Assembly (NCBI GenBank): GCA_000415505.1
Contig: KE354258.1
Span: 1-32,104, forward strand
Direction of reading: 5' to 3'
Source: Streptomyces afghaniensis 772
Lineage (GTDB): Bacteria > Actinomycetota > Actinomycetes > Streptomycetales > Streptomycetaceae
Length of the DNA stretch: 32,104 nucleotides
Shown: positions 15,237-23,672 of the stretch, in pieces
Position numbering within the stretch: the first letter of the stretch is position 1
Layout: each line of letters opens with the position of its first letter
Notes under the pieces: model-generated
Database searches by the model: none
What the model was told of the DNA's origin: nothing
Seen by the model: the letters and a program-made list of their open reading frames with translations, nothing else
Translations under genes and position numbers: made by a program

Positions 15237-16809
15237 CCGTGAAGTCCGCCGTGAACGCCGCGTCGACGAGGTCCCGGGCGTGGATGCCCGCCATCGCACC
15301 GGTGAAGCGCAGCCGGGAACCGTGGTCGTCGGAGAGTCGGCTGAAGTCCAGGGCCGGGCCGATCGCCGTCCGCACCCCGTCCCGGACGTGCCAGAAGCGT
15401 GCCTCGGCCCCCTCGATCGTCACCCCCAGCGTCACGGCCGCCGCCACCGGCACCTCCACGACGGCGACCTGGCGGATGGTCTCCTCGTCGCGTTCCACGA
15501 GGCTGAGTACCGTACGGCCCCCAGCGCCGGGCGTTCCCCGCCACTGCTGTCCGCGCTGCGGCTCGCCCTCGGGCTCCGCCCAGGTCAGGTCCAGGCTGAG
15601 ATACGCCTCTGGGTTGTACCAGAGCACAAGACCGGCGGCCTGGGTGAAGGTGACCGGCCGCGCCTCCACGGTGACCTCGGCCTCCGCATGGGGCTCGGTG
15701 ACGCGCTGGACCAGCAGGCTGCTCGCCCAGCGGGACTCCGGCCCGTGCCGGCCGCGCAGCCGGATCCAGCCGGGCCGGGACGCCGTGTCGGCCCAGGACG
15801 GGTCCGGCGGCTCACGCAGGGAGCTCCACGGCCAGGACAGGCCCCCGGGTGGGGCAGCAGGGGGCAGCGGGTGCGGCCGCGTCGGTACGTCGACCTCCAC
15901 CGCCGGGTGCCAACCGCCCTGCCGCAGCCGCGGCCAGCCCTCAGCGTCCCAGGTCACCGCCTGGATCGCGGTCTCCCGGCCGAGCGGGCAGCGGCGGCCC
16001 CGGGGTGTGTGCAGCGGACGGGCCGTCAGATGGCCGAGCAGCCACTGCCCGTCCGGCGTCTCGACCAGCTCGCCGTGCCCGGCCTTCTGCAACGGCACGT
16101 CCGGGTCGTCCCGGGTGGTCAGCAGCGGCCGCTCGTCGAGTTCGTACGGACCGGTCAGCTCCCGGCTGCGGGCCACCCGCACCCCGTGCTCCCAGCCCGT
16201 GCCGCCCTCCGCGAGCATGAGGTAGTACCAGCCGGCCCGCCGCAGCAGCTTCGGCCCCTCGATCAGCCGGTCGTGCTGGAGCAGCAGACGCGTCGGCCCG
16301 ACGGGCGCCAGGGTGTCCCGGTCCAGCTCCGTGACGACGATCCCGGCGAACCTCCGGCCGCCCGGCCGGTGGTCGTTCTGGAGGTTCAGCAGCCACAGCC
16401 TGCCGTCCTCGTGGAACAGCGCCGGGTCGAAGCCGTGGCTCGCGACCCGGCGCGGCGCGCTCCACTCGCCGCTCACCTCGGTGGCCGTCGAAACGTACGT
16501 GTCCAGGTCGAAGTACGGCGTGCCGACCGAGCGCACCACGGTGTACGTCACCCAGAACCGTTCCCCGTCCCAGCTCAGCGACGGCGCCCAGATGCCTCCG
16601 GAGTCAGGTACCCCGGCCAGCGAACCGCCGGGGGCCGCGCCCCGGACGTGCCCCGCGTACTCCCAGTGGGCCAGGTCGCGGGAGCGGTGGACCGGGATCG
16701 TCGGGAACCACTCGAAGGAACTGGTCGCCACGTAGTACCAGTCGCCGACCCGGATCAGGGACGGGTCGGGGGCGAAGCCGCGGAGGACGGGGTTGTGCAG
16801 GACGGTCAC
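15211..16809 (-). CDS. Glycoside hydrolase family 43 (beta-xylosidase/arabinofuranosidase type)
   Basis: 532 residues, the size of two-domain GH43 beta-xylosidases. The five-bladed propeller begins PVLRGFAPDPSLIRVGDWYYVATSS, with the general-base Asp at about residue 15 and the typical SSFEWFPTIPVHRSRDLAHW. GGIWAPSLSWDGERFWVTYT carries the pKa-modulator region, and LIEGPKLLRRAGWYYLMLAEGGT contains the general-acid Glu. The C-terminal half (about 325-532) is a beta-sandwich accessory domain. There is no signal peptide, so it is probably intracellular, cleaving imported oligosaccharides. GTG 16809 with GGAG upstream is the start. It is the last gene of the minus-strand transporter operon, 123 bp after the second permease. 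Its last residues are altered by a tandem duplication. The exact substrate cannot be fixed. Confidence 0.88.
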   Translation of the reverse strand: MTVLHNPVLRGFAPDPSLIRVGDWYYVATSSFEWFPTIPVHRSRDLAHWEYAGHVRGAAPGGSLAGVPDSGGIWAPSLSWDGERFWVTYTVVRSVGTPYFDLDTYVSTATEVSGEWSAPRRVASHGFDPALFHEDGRLWLLNLQNDHRPGGRRFAGIVVTELDRDTLAPVGPTRLLLQHDRLIEGPKLLRRAGWYYLMLAEGGTGWEHGVRVARSRELTGPYELDERPLLTTRDDPDVPLQKAGHGELVETPDGQWLLGHLTARPLHTPRGRRCPLGRETAIQAVTWDAEGWPRLRQGGWHPAVEVDVPTRPHPLPPAAPPGGLSWPWSSLREPPDPSWADTASRPGWIRLRGRHGPESRWASSLLVQRVTEPHAEAEVTVEARPVTFTQAAGLVLWYNPEAYLSLDLTWAEPEGEPQRGQQWRGTPGAGGRTVLSLVERDEETIRQVAVVEVPVAAAVTLGVTIEGAEARFWHVRDGVRTAIGPALDFSRLSDDHGSRLRFTGAMAGIHARDLVDAAFTADFTGFRLTCSG

Positions 16810-16897
16810 GCGAGGGCTCCGGGAGGGTCGGGCACCCGGGGACCGCAGGGAGTCAGGGTCACCTGCGGCCCCCGGGAGTCAGGAAGAGGCGAGGGGC

Positions 16898-16948
16898 ATC
16901 ACTTGAGGGCGCCGGTCACTCGAGGGCGACCATCACTTGAGGGCGCCG
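16898..16948. repeat. Three tandem 17-bp repeats at the permease 3' end
   Basis: Units start at 16898, 16915 and 16932: ATCACTTGAGGGCGCCG, GTCACTCGAGGGCGACC and ATCACTTGAGGGCGCCG. The first and third are identical. The unit at 16932 contains the final codons and stop (ALK-TGA, minus strand) of the permease gene; the others repeat that sequence beyond the stop. Confidence 0.85.
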
Positions 16949-17847
16949 AGCGTCACGCCCGACCGCCAGTAGCGGCGCATCGCGACCATCATGATCGCCA
17001 TCGGCACGATGGACAGCAGCGCGCCGGTCAGCACCAGGCCCGTCAGGTCGATGCCGGACTCCAGGCGCGTGCCGGTCCAGTTGTAGAGGCCGAGGTTGAG
17101 GGTCCAGTTCTCCTTGCCGCGCAGCACGGTCAGCGGGAGGAAGAAGGCGTTCCAGGTGTTGACGAAGGCCAGCAGGAACACCGTCGCGCCGCCCGTCGTC
17201 ATCATCCGCAGCACGATGCTGAAGAAGATCCGCAGCTCGCCGGCGCCGTCGATCCGAGCAGCCTCCAGCAGCTCGTAGGGGACCGTGGCCTCGGTGTACA
17301 CCTTGGCCAGATACACGCTGAACGGGTTGATCAGGCAGGGGATCAGCATCGCCCACGGGGTGTCCACCATGCCGAGCGCCGAGAACAGCAGATACAGCGG
17401 GAGCGTGAGCAGGGCGATCGGGATCAGGAACGAGCCCACGACACACGCGAAGATCGCGTTGCGGCCGGGGAAGTCGAAGCGGGCAAGGCCGTAACCGGTT
17501 GCGAGCGCGATCAGCGTGCCGCCGAGCGAGCCGACCCCGGCGTACAGGAACGAGTTGGCCGTCCACCGCAGGAAGATGCCGTCCTGGTAGGTGAACACCT
17601 GCTGCAGGTTGTCCCACAGATGCCAGCCGGAGAACCACAGGCCGTTGCTCTGGTACAGCGCCGTGCGGTCCTTGGTCGCGGCGACGATCAGCCACCACAC
17701 CGGGAACAGGCTGTAGACGCTGGCCAGGATCAGCCCGACGAGGAGGAAGCGCTGACCGCCCCGCCCGCGGGAGGCCGCGTCAGGGCGGGGGAGGCGCCGG
17801 ACGCTGCGGACGGGGGGCCGCTTCGTGGTGTGCTCGGTCAGCACCAT
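16933..17847 (-). CDS. Carbohydrate ABC permease (MalG type)
   Basis: 304 residues with six predicted membrane helices; the first is at about 37-57 (FLLVGLILASVYSLFPVWWLI). The cytoplasmic coupling motif is EAARIDGAGELRIFFSIVLRM (about 203-223), the EAA signature of the CUT1 family. The N-terminus is an extended basic cytoplasmic stretch. The ATG at 17847 shares its A with the TGA stop of the preceding permease (TGATG), so translation is probably coupled. No ATPase is encoded in the operon; in Streptomyces the shared MsiK ATPase usually serves such systems. Its last codons are part of a 17-bp tandem repeat. Confidence 0.92.
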   Translation of the reverse strand: MVLTEHTTKRPPVRSVRRLPRPDAASRGRGGQRFLLVGLILASVYSLFPVWWLIVAATKDRTALYQSNGLWFSGWHLWDNLQQVFTYQDGIFLRWTANSFLYAGVGSLGGTLIALATGYGLARFDFPGRNAIFACVVGSFLIPIALLTLPLYLLFSALGMVDTPWAMLIPCLINPFSVYLAKVYTEATVPYELLEAARIDGAGELRIFFSIVLRMMTTGGATVFLLAFVNTWNAFFLPLTVLRGKENWTLNLGLYNWTGTRLESGIDLTGLVLTGALLSIVPMAIMMVAMRRYWRSGVTLGALK

Positions 17848-18731
17848 CAGTCGGCCTCCTTCGAGGTGAGCCGGTAGAAGAGGAAGGAGGCCACGCCCAG
17901 GATCAGGGCGAGCAGCACGGACAGCGCCGCCGCGTAGTTGTAGTTGCCCGCGTTGAACGCCTGGTTGTAGATGATCATGATCGGGGTGAAGCTGTCGCTG
18001 ACCGTCTGCGGAGTGATGTTCCGGAACAGCGCCGGCTCGTTGAAGATCTGGAGCATCTGGATGATCGACAGCAGACCCGTCAGCACCAGCGCCCCGCGCA
18101 CGTACGGGATCTTGATGCTGCGCGCGATCCGCAGCTCGGAGGCGCCGTCCAGCCGGGCCGCCTCGAACAGCTCGCGGGGCACGCCCTGCAGCGCCGAGTA
18201 GATGATCACCATGTTGTAGCCGATGCCGTGCCAGGTCAGCAGGTTGCCGATGGACGGCCACACCATCGACGGCGCGAAGAAGTTCCAGTCGAAGCCGAGG
18301 GCCTTGCCGATCGGGGTGAGCGGGCCGACGTCCGGGCTGTAGAGGTTGACCCACACGATCGCCGCGACCACGCCCGGGATCATGTACGGCACCAGCAGCA
18401 GGATCCGGAACCGGCTCGCCACCCTTGAGGTGACAGCGTCCAGGAACAGCGCCAGCAGCAGGCTGATCAGCAGCATGAACGGGATCTGCACACAGGCGAA
18501 GAGCACCACCCGCAGGATCGAGTTCATGAACGCCGAGTCCGTCAGCCCCTGGGTGTAGTTGTCGAGCCCGACGAACTCCGTCGTGGCGCCACCGAGGCCG
18601 AGCCCGGACTGCTTCTCCGTGAACAGCGACTCGTAGACGGCGTAGCCGATCGGGAGGAGATACAGGAAGACGAAGCCGAGCTGGAAGGGCACCGTGAACG
18701 CGGCACCCTTCCAGCGCAGGGAGCGAATCAT
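17847..18731 (-). CDS. Sugar ABC permease (MalF type)
   Basis: 294 residues from ATG 18731. Six membrane helices are apparent, beginning FTVPFQLGFVFLYLLPIGYAVYESLF, the classic MalF-like entry helix. The EAA loop is FEAARLDGASELRIARSIKIP (about 190-210). It partners the MalG-type permease directly downstream and follows the binding-protein gene by only 8 bp. The SLFTEKQSG segment after helix 1 and GLDNYTQGLTD match the CUT1 permease layout. An upstream in-frame extension lies inside the binding-protein gene and was not used as the start. Confidence 0.92.
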   Translation of the reverse strand: MIRSLRWKGAAFTVPFQLGFVFLYLLPIGYAVYESLFTEKQSGLGLGGATTEFVGLDNYTQGLTDSAFMNSILRVVLFACVQIPFMLLISLLLALFLDAVTSRVASRFRILLLVPYMIPGVVAAIVWVNLYSPDVGPLTPIGKALGFDWNFFAPSMVWPSIGNLLTWHGIGYNMVIIYSALQGVPRELFEAARLDGASELRIARSIKIPYVRGALVLTGLLSIIQMLQIFNEPALFRNITPQTVSDSFTPIMIIYNQAFNAGNYNYAAALSVLLALILGVASFLFYRLTSKEAD

Positions 18732-18739
18732 CGAATGCC

Positions 18740-20077
18740 TCAGCCCTTGACGCTGATACCGCGGGACTTCAGGTCCTTGACCGTCCACTGCTGCATGTGC
18801 GCGAGCAGGTCGGTGACCGTCTGCTCCTTGCTGACGACCTTGGCCCAGCCCGCCTGGAGCTCGGTGAACATCGCGGTCCAGTTGGGTCCGAAGGTCCAGT
18901 CGGTGGTGACGGTGCCCAGGCTGTCCGTCACGACCTTCTGCGCCGGCTCGTAGTTCTTGCCGAGCAGCTTCTGCGAGATCGACTCACCGACGTAGGACTT
19001 GCTGTCGGCCAGCGCCGGCATCACGCCGTTGCCGGTCTCCGGGCTGGCCATCGTCTTGACCGCGTCCTGGTTCGTCGACATCCACAGCGCGGCCTGCGCC
19101 GCCTGCTCCTGGTTCTTGCACTGCTCGGTCACCAGGGTGACGCTGCCGGTCAGGTTGGTGCCGGCCGGCGTCTTGGGCGCCTCGCCCTTGTACGTCGGCC
19201 ACGGGGCCAGGGCCCAGTCGCCGAAGGACTTGGTGAAGTTCTGCACCATGCCGGCCATCTGCCAGGTGGAGATCTGCCGGGTGGCGGTGGCGCCGGTGTC
19301 GTAGCTGCGCTGCACGGCCGCGTAGTCGGCGAAGGACAGCTTGGCGTTGAGGTCGTTGTCGATGATCTCCTGGATCACCTTCGCGGCCTTGAGGGTGCCC
19401 TCGTCCTGGAAGTTCACCTTCCAGGCGTTGCCGTCGATCGAGTACCAGTGCGCACCGGCCTGCATGGCGAGCACCTCCAGGGTGCTCGGGTCCTCGCCGG
19501 CGTAGTTGGTGATCTTGATGTTGTGCTTCTTCAGCTCCTTGCCCGCGGCGATGAAGTCGTCCCAGGTCGTCGGGGGCTTCAGTCCGTACTTCTTGAAGAT
19601 GTCCGTACGGTAGATCGTGAACTGGGGCGCCGAGCTGGTCGGCACGCCGTAGAGCTTGCCCTGCACCTGCGCGCTCGCCCAGGCGCCGGTGTTGAACTTG
19701 TCCTTCTCGCTCTCCACGTACTGCGAGATGTCGGCGAGCGCGCCCTGCGAGACCCAGCTGGTCACGTACTCGGCGGTGTTCTGCACCAGGCAGGGGGCGT
19801 TGCCGGCCTTCACCGCGTTGGTCAGCTGCTTCTGCATGGTCAGCTGGTCGGTGACCTTGGTGTACTTCAGCTGGATGTCCTTGTGCGAGGCGTTGAACGC
19901 CTTGACGACCGCCTCCTGGCCGTTGGCCCAGCCCCAGAAGGGGAGGGTGACCGGGCCGGACTTCGACGCGGCGTCGTCACCCGAGCCGGATCCGCCGCAG
20001 GCGGAGAGCAGACCTGTCAGCGCGATACCCGCGACAGCGGCGGAGGCGAACCTTCTCCGGGGGCTGGTGAAGTTCAT
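18740..20077 (-). CDS. Extracellular sugar-binding lipoprotein (ABC transporter)
   Basis: 445 residues. The lipoprotein signal ends LTGLLSAC-GG, with the lipid-carrying Cys at about 27. The mature protein has the family-1 solute-binding layout: TLPFWGWANGQEAVVKAFNA near the N-terminus, then GKLYGVPTSSAPQFTIYRTDIFKKYGLKPP followed by TWDDFIAAGKELKK, the hinge signature, and an ENGxG-like MASPETGNGVMPAL near the end. AAGGATCAC before ATG 20077 is the ribosome-binding site. It delivers a sugar or oligosaccharide to the two permeases that follow; with GH43 as last gene, a xylo- or arabino-oligosaccharide is a reasonable guess. A 367-bp regulatory gap separates it from LacI-2. Confidence 0.93.
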   Translation of the reverse strand: MNFTSPRRRFASAAVAGIALTGLLSACGGSGSGDDAASKSGPVTLPFWGWANGQEAVVKAFNASHKDIQLKYTKVTDQLTMQKQLTNAVKAGNAPCLVQNTAEYVTSWVSQGALADISQYVESEKDKFNTGAWASAQVQGKLYGVPTSSAPQFTIYRTDIFKKYGLKPPTTWDDFIAAGKELKKHNIKITNYAGEDPSTLEVLAMQAGAHWYSIDGNAWKVNFQDEGTLKAAKVIQEIIDNDLNAKLSFADYAAVQRSYDTGATATRQISTWQMAGMVQNFTKSFGDWALAPWPTYKGEAPKTPAGTNLTGSVTLVTEQCKNQEQAAQAALWMSTNQDAVKTMASPETGNGVMPALADSKSYVGESISQKLLGKNYEPAQKVVTDSLGTVTTDWTFGPNWTAMFTELQAGWAKVVSKEQTVTDLLAHMQQWTVKDLKSRGISVKG

Positions 20078-20101
20078 CTGACCGTGATCCTTCGGAATAG
20101 G

Positions 20102-20114
20102 CGTTCTCAGAACG
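20102..20114. promoter_or_regulatory. CGTTCT-C-AGAACG palindrome in the binding-protein leader
   Basis: A perfect 13-bp palindrome lies 25 bp upstream of the binding-protein start codon. It could be an operator within the 5' leader. Confidence 0.35.
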
Positions 20115-20214
20115 AGAGGACGGCAGCGGCTCGGTTGTGCTGGCCAGGAACGGCGGCCGGAAACCGTCGGCTCGCGGTTGCGGGGGGTTCGGCCAAGCGG
20201 AAGCAGAAGCTGTA

Positions 20215-20226
20215 GTAAGCGGTTGC
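20215..20226. promoter_or_regulatory. LacI-type operator candidate upstream of operon 1
   Basis: GTAAGCGGTTGC carries the AAnCGnTT core (AAGCGGTT) about 140 bp upstream of the sugar-binding lipoprotein. CTCTT-AGC-AAGAG at 20251-20263 is a second small inverted repeat. The gap 20078-20460 otherwise shows no gene. Confidence 0.45.
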
Positions 20227-20444
20227 TGGGACGGTAGGCGGCTGGCTCGGCTCTTAGCAAGAGGTGCGCGGAAATTTGTTACGGCGGATTGTCCGCCCGG
20301 TTATCTCCGGACACGCGGCAGGCGCTCGCCCGCGGGCGCTTATCCGCGCAGGTCAATGCGGTGTCGGACCGGTCGGCCCCAGGCCTCGGCGGGCACGCCG
20401 ACGAAACCTCGAACCGGCCGCAAAGGCTCTGGAAAACGGTTACG

Positions 20445-20463
20445 TAACGACCTCCGGTCGTTA
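20445..20463 (-). terminator. Hairpin at the LacI-2 stop codon
   Basis: TAACGACC-TCC-GGTCGTTA is a perfect 8-bp stem with a 3-nt loop, overlapping the LacI-2 stop codon. The adjacent palindrome GTTACGTAAC (20439-20448) overlaps its distal arm, so the segment could equally be a protein-binding site of operon 1. Confidence 0.5.
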
Positions 20464-21549
20464 TCCGTGCTGACCCGGCGGCTGCACCGAGTTGCGGACC
20501 ACGACATGCGTACCCAGCACCAGATGGTCGCCGTCGGCGCTCTTGCGGCGCCCCGCGCCGCCCTCGCGCCGGTCCGCCACCGCGCGCAGCGCGACACGGC
20601 CCATCTCCTCGTACGGCACGTGCACGGTGGTCAGTTGGGGAGTGAGCTGGGACGCGAGCGGGATGTCGTCGTAGCCGACGATCGAGACGTCCTCGGGCAC
20701 CCGCAGGCCCGCCGCGCGCAGCGCCTGCATGGCGCCCGCCGCGACCACGTCCGTCCCCGCGAGCACGGCGGTGAAGTCAGGCGTGTCGTGCAGGGCCGCC
20801 TCGACGGCCTCGTACCCGTGCTCGTAGTCGTACGGGCCGTGCCGGACCATACCCGGGTCGAACGGCACGCCGTACGCCTCGAAGGCCCGCTGCGCTCCCC
20901 TCAACCGCCCCTGCGCGGTGGTGAGTTCGGCATGTCCCGGCAGGACCAGGACGCGCCGGTGACCGGCCGACAGCAGGTGGCTGGCCATCGCGTAGGCGCC
21001 GCCCTCGTTGTCGTAGTCGACGGTCGTCGCCGGGACGTCGCCCTCCAGCGGGGGCCGGCCCACCAGGACCAGGTGCGAGCCTGCCGCGTCCAGGGAACGG
21101 GCGAAGCGGGCCATGCGCAGCTGGTACTCGTCGTAGTCGTACGCGCCGCCGAGCAGGATCACGGCAGCCACGCCCTGCTGGCGCATCAGGTTCACCAGGG
21201 CCAGCTCCCGCTCCGGGTCGTCGCCGGTGGTGCCGACCAGGGAGAGCCAGCCGCGCAGCGTGGCGGCGCCCTCGACGCCCTTCGCGACATGCGCGAACGC
21301 GGCGCCGGTGATGTTGTTGATGAGGATCGCCACCGTCGGTGTGCCGCCGCCGGCGAGCGAACGGGCGTGGGCGTTGGTGACGTAGTCCAGGTCCCGGACC
21401 ACCTTCATCACCCTGCGGCGCAGCTCCTCCGACACCGGGTAGTTGCCCGACAGCACCCGCGAGACGCTGGCCACGGAGACGCCGGCCCGCTCCGCGACGT
21501 CGCGAATGGTCGCCCGTCCGGCGTCGCTCGTCGCCTTGCGCTGACTCAC
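20461..21549 (-). CDS. LacI-family transcriptional regulator (LacI-2)
   Basis: 362 residues from GTG 21549, preceded by GAAGGAG. The N-terminal HTH is complete (TIRDVAERAGVSVASVSRVL) with the hinge VTNAHARSLAGGG. The effector domain shows TPTVAILINNITGAAFAHVA, VAAVILLGGAYDYDEYQL, YAMASHLLSAGHRRVLVLPG, FTAVLAGTDVVAAGAMQALR and VSIVGYDDIPLASQLTPQLTT. It is a sugar- or sugar-derivative-responsive regulator, normally a repressor. Its position immediately upstream of the binding-protein/permease/GH43 operon on the same strand, together with an AAnCGnTT site in between, makes it the likely regulator of that operon. Confidence 0.93.
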   Translation of the reverse strand: MSQRKATSDAGRATIRDVAERAGVSVASVSRVLSGNYPVSEELRRRVMKVVRDLDYVTNAHARSLAGGGTPTVAILINNITGAAFAHVAKGVEGAATLRGWLSLVGTTGDDPERELALVNLMRQQGVAAVILLGGAYDYDEYQLRMARFARSLDAAGSHLVLVGRPPLEGDVPATTVDYDNEGGAYAMASHLLSAGHRRVLVLPGHAELTTAQGRLRGAQRAFEAYGVPFDPGMVRHGPYDYEHGYEAVEAALHDTPDFTAVLAGTDVVAAGAMQALRAAGLRVPEDVSIVGYDDIPLASQLTPQLTTVHVPYEEMGRVALRAVADRREGGAGRRKSADGDHLVLGTHVVVRNSVQPPGQHG

Positions 21550-21807
21550 CCTTGCGGCTCCTTCACGGTAGTGGCCCGGCCTGTTGTCGTCCGGTCGGTG
21601 GCGGGCCGCGCCGCGCCTGCTGCCGGGGTCGTGCCCGCGCCGTGCGGAAACCGTATCCCATCGTTACTCCAGGGCTGGAGGGCCTGTGGACAGGGGCTGG
21701 AGGCGCCCGCCCGGCATGACGTGTGCAGGAATCGCCTGCCCTGCCGTGACCGGCCGCGGAGCATCCCCCGGCCGCTGGTCACCGAGCCGTAACGCGTTCT
21801 GTGGCGG

Positions 21808-21849
21808 AGCGCCTCCGGCAGGCACACTGAGTGGCGGTACGGAGGCGCT
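21808..21849. repeat. Inverted repeat upstream of the hypothetical at 21870
   Basis: AGCGCCTCCG (21808-21817) and CGGAGGCGCT (21840-21849) are perfect inverted copies with a 22-nt loop, ending 20 bp before the ATG. If transcribed it would form an mRNA leader hairpin close to the ribosome-binding site. The rest of 21550-21869 shows no gene. Confidence 0.45.
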
Positions 21850-21869
21850 GGTGGCACGGGGGAGGCGCG

Positions 21870-22427
21870 ATGGACTCGACTGTGGCAGGCCTGCTGGCGG
21901 CGGTGGTGGGCGTGGGCGGCACGCTGGGTTCGGCGTGGTTGACCCAGCGCCGCGGAGACGTCTCCCGCCGCGAGGAGTGGGAACGACTCGAAGGAACACG
22001 CCGCGCCGAGACGGCCGCCCGGCGAGCGGAGTCGGGCCGTGAGGCCCGCAGAGCGGCGTACACGGAGTTCAACGCCGCCGCCCGCCACTATCTGGCGACC
22101 CTCAACGACCACTCCCACGTACTGCGCATCGGGCACGACCCGCAGGAGTCGCTGGCCACGGTGGAGGCGGCCCGCGTGGACTACCGTCGCCGCTACGCCG
22201 AGGCCCAGATGATCGTGCCGGACATCGTGCTGACGGAGGTGAGACGGGTCGACAGCGACCTGAACTCCGTCTACGGCGTCCTGGCCCGACTCACCCGCGG
22301 CACCACACGCGACGGCGACGACATCGAGGACGTGCGGGATGCGATCAAGCAGGGCTGGCAAGACCTGTCCAGGATGCGCACCACGATGCGCGAGGACCTC
22401 GGAGTGACGAGGCCGTCCCCCGAGTGA
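21870..22427 (+). CDS. Hypothetical membrane-anchored coiled-coil protein
   Basis: 185 residues from ATG 21870, with GGAGG 5 nt upstream. A single N-terminal membrane helix (VAGLLAAVVGVGGTLGSAWL) is followed by a strongly charged helical region (RRGDVSRREEWERLEGTRRA, AARRAESGREARRAAYTEF), likely a coiled coil. The soluble part ends in SDLNSVYGVLARLTRG and WQDLSRMRTTMREDLG. The architecture matches the proteins at 9672 and 10345, although sequence similarity is confined to the anchor. No motif suggests activity. It is isolated between divergent LacI-2 and convergent dehydrogenase genes and has ordinary Streptomyces codon use, so it is probably core rather than recently acquired. Confidence 0.78.
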   Translation: MDSTVAGLLAAVVGVGGTLGSAWLTQRRGDVSRREEWERLEGTRRAETAARRAESGREARRAAYTEFNAAARHYLATLNDHSHVLRIGHDPQESLATVEAARVDYRRRYAEAQMIVPDIVLTEVRRVDSDLNSVYGVLARLTRGTTRDGDDIEDVRDAIKQGWQDLSRMRTTMREDLGVTRPSPE

Positions 22428-22581
22428 GGGCCCGTCGGCCGACTTCGCGCTCCTTCCTTGCCGTCCGGTCGCGGGGCCGCGTCGTCCGGTCGCAGCGCCA
22501 CCTGTCATGGCGTGTCCACCGGGGAAGGGTGCCGGTCCTGCTCGATCCGCCCTGAGCCCGGACCGTCCGACCGCCACGGCG

Positions 22582-23595
22582 TCACGCCACCCGCGCCAGA
22601 TCCGCCCGCAGCACCTCGTGGGCCGGCGGCGCGCCCGCCACCAGGCGTTCCAGTTCCTCGACGACGATGCGGCCGAGCCGCTCCAGTTCGTTGCCCAGGG
22701 AGCCGGCGATGTGCGGGGTCAGGAACACGTTGGGCAGGTTGTACAGCGGGGAACCGGCCGGCAGCGGCTCCGGGTCCGTGACGTCGAGGACCGCGCTGAG
22801 CCGGCCGGAGACCAGTTCGTCGGCGAGCGCGTCATGGTCGACCAGCGCGCCGCGGGCCGTGTTGATGAGCACGCCGCCGTCCCGCACCAGGGCGAGCCGG
22901 CCGCGGTCGAGCATGTGGTGGGTCTCGGGGATGTCGGGGGCGTGCAGACTCACGATGTCGCTGTGTCCGAGCAGGTCCTCCAGCGACAGCGACTCCGCAC
23001 CGAGGGCGGCGGCTTCGGCCGGGCTCACATACGGGTCGTGCAGCAGGACCGTGAGGTCGAACGGCCGCAGCAGCTCCAGCAGCCGGCGGCCCACCCGGGA
23101 CGCGCCGATGACACCGACCCGGCGGCCGAGGTTGCCGGTCGCCGCGGTCTCCGCCGGGCCCGGGTAGGTGTGCGTGCGGCGGAAACGCTCGCGGTGGTCG
23201 AAGGCGTCCTTGCCCACGAGCAGGATCATCGCGAGCGTGTACTCCGCGACGGGCAGGGCATTGCCCGTCACCGCGCTGGACACCTTCACGCCGCGCTCCC
23301 ACAGGGCGTCGCCGACCAGGGAGCGCACGGAGCCGGCCGCGTGCAGGACGGCGCCCAGCTTCGGGGCCGCCGCGAGGGCACCGGCGTCCAGATGCGGGCA
23401 GCCCCAGCCGGTGATCAGCACCTCGGCGCAGGCCAGGGCGCCGGCCGCGGCCGGATCGGTGAAGTCCCGCACGACCAACCCGGGGTCGATGTCGGCCGTG
23501 CGCCTCAGCCGCTCCATCAGCGGCGGAGGAAAGAGCAGCGGGAGGTGTACCGGATCCATCGCGAACACGGCCCGCGGCAGCTGATGGCTGGGCAT
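22582..23595 (-). CDS. D-2-hydroxyacid dehydrogenase (NAD-dependent)
   Basis: 337 residues. The NAD-binding Rossmann motif is VGVIGASRVGRRLLELL at about 160-176, with the coenzyme-selecting acidic residue near HDPYV (Asp187). The catalytic set is Arg248 (INTARGALVD), Glu276 (DPEPL) and His295 (LTPHIAGS), as in glycerate, lactate and phosphoglycerate dehydrogenases of this family. It interconverts a 2-oxoacid and a D-2-hydroxyacid; a sugar-acid catabolite is plausible given its location between two sugar operons. The ribosome-binding site is AGGAGAG just before ATG 23595. Its promoter has a LacI-type operator placed at the transcription start. Confidence 0.9.
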   Translation of the reverse strand: MPSHQLPRAVFAMDPVHLPLLFPPPLMERLRRTADIDPGLVVRDFTDPAAAGALACAEVLITGWGCPHLDAGALAAAPKLGAVLHAAGSVRSLVGDALWERGVKVSSAVTGNALPVAEYTLAMILLVGKDAFDHRERFRRTHTYPGPAETAATGNLGRRVGVIGASRVGRRLLELLRPFDLTVLLHDPYVSPAEAAALGAESLSLEDLLGHSDIVSLHAPDIPETHHMLDRGRLALVRDGGVLINTARGALVDHDALADELVSGRLSAVLDVTDPEPLPAGSPLYNLPNVFLTPHIAGSLGNELERLGRIVVEELERLVAGAPPAHEVLRADLARVA

Positions 23596-23616
23596 GACTC
23601 TCCTGGAGCAGAGGAC

Positions 23617-23672
23617 GGAAACAGTTTCAGAAAGCGCCTTCTACCGTAGATCTGCCGGGAAGCGGCGGTCAA
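23617..23672 (-). promoter_or_regulatory. Dehydrogenase promoter with LacI-type operators
   Basis: On the minus strand TTGACC (23672-23667) and TACGGT (23648-23643) are separated by 18 bp, a good vegetative promoter. Directly after the -10 box is GAAAGCGCCTTC (23630-23641, plus-strand reading), a near-palindrome, and then GAAACAGTTTC (23618-23628), a perfect palindrome. A repressor here would block initiation. The 23628-23651 block is 20/24 identical to the LacI-1 promoter. Confidence 0.65.

Noticed and set aside
15280-17877. 865-codon plus-strand frame
   Set aside because: Antisense to GH43 and permease genes, with Arg/Pro/Gln-rich composition and no recognisable motif.
22455-22500. Repeated CGTCCGGTCGC
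   Set aside because: Short direct repeat in a GC-rich convergent gap; likely chance, with no further structure.
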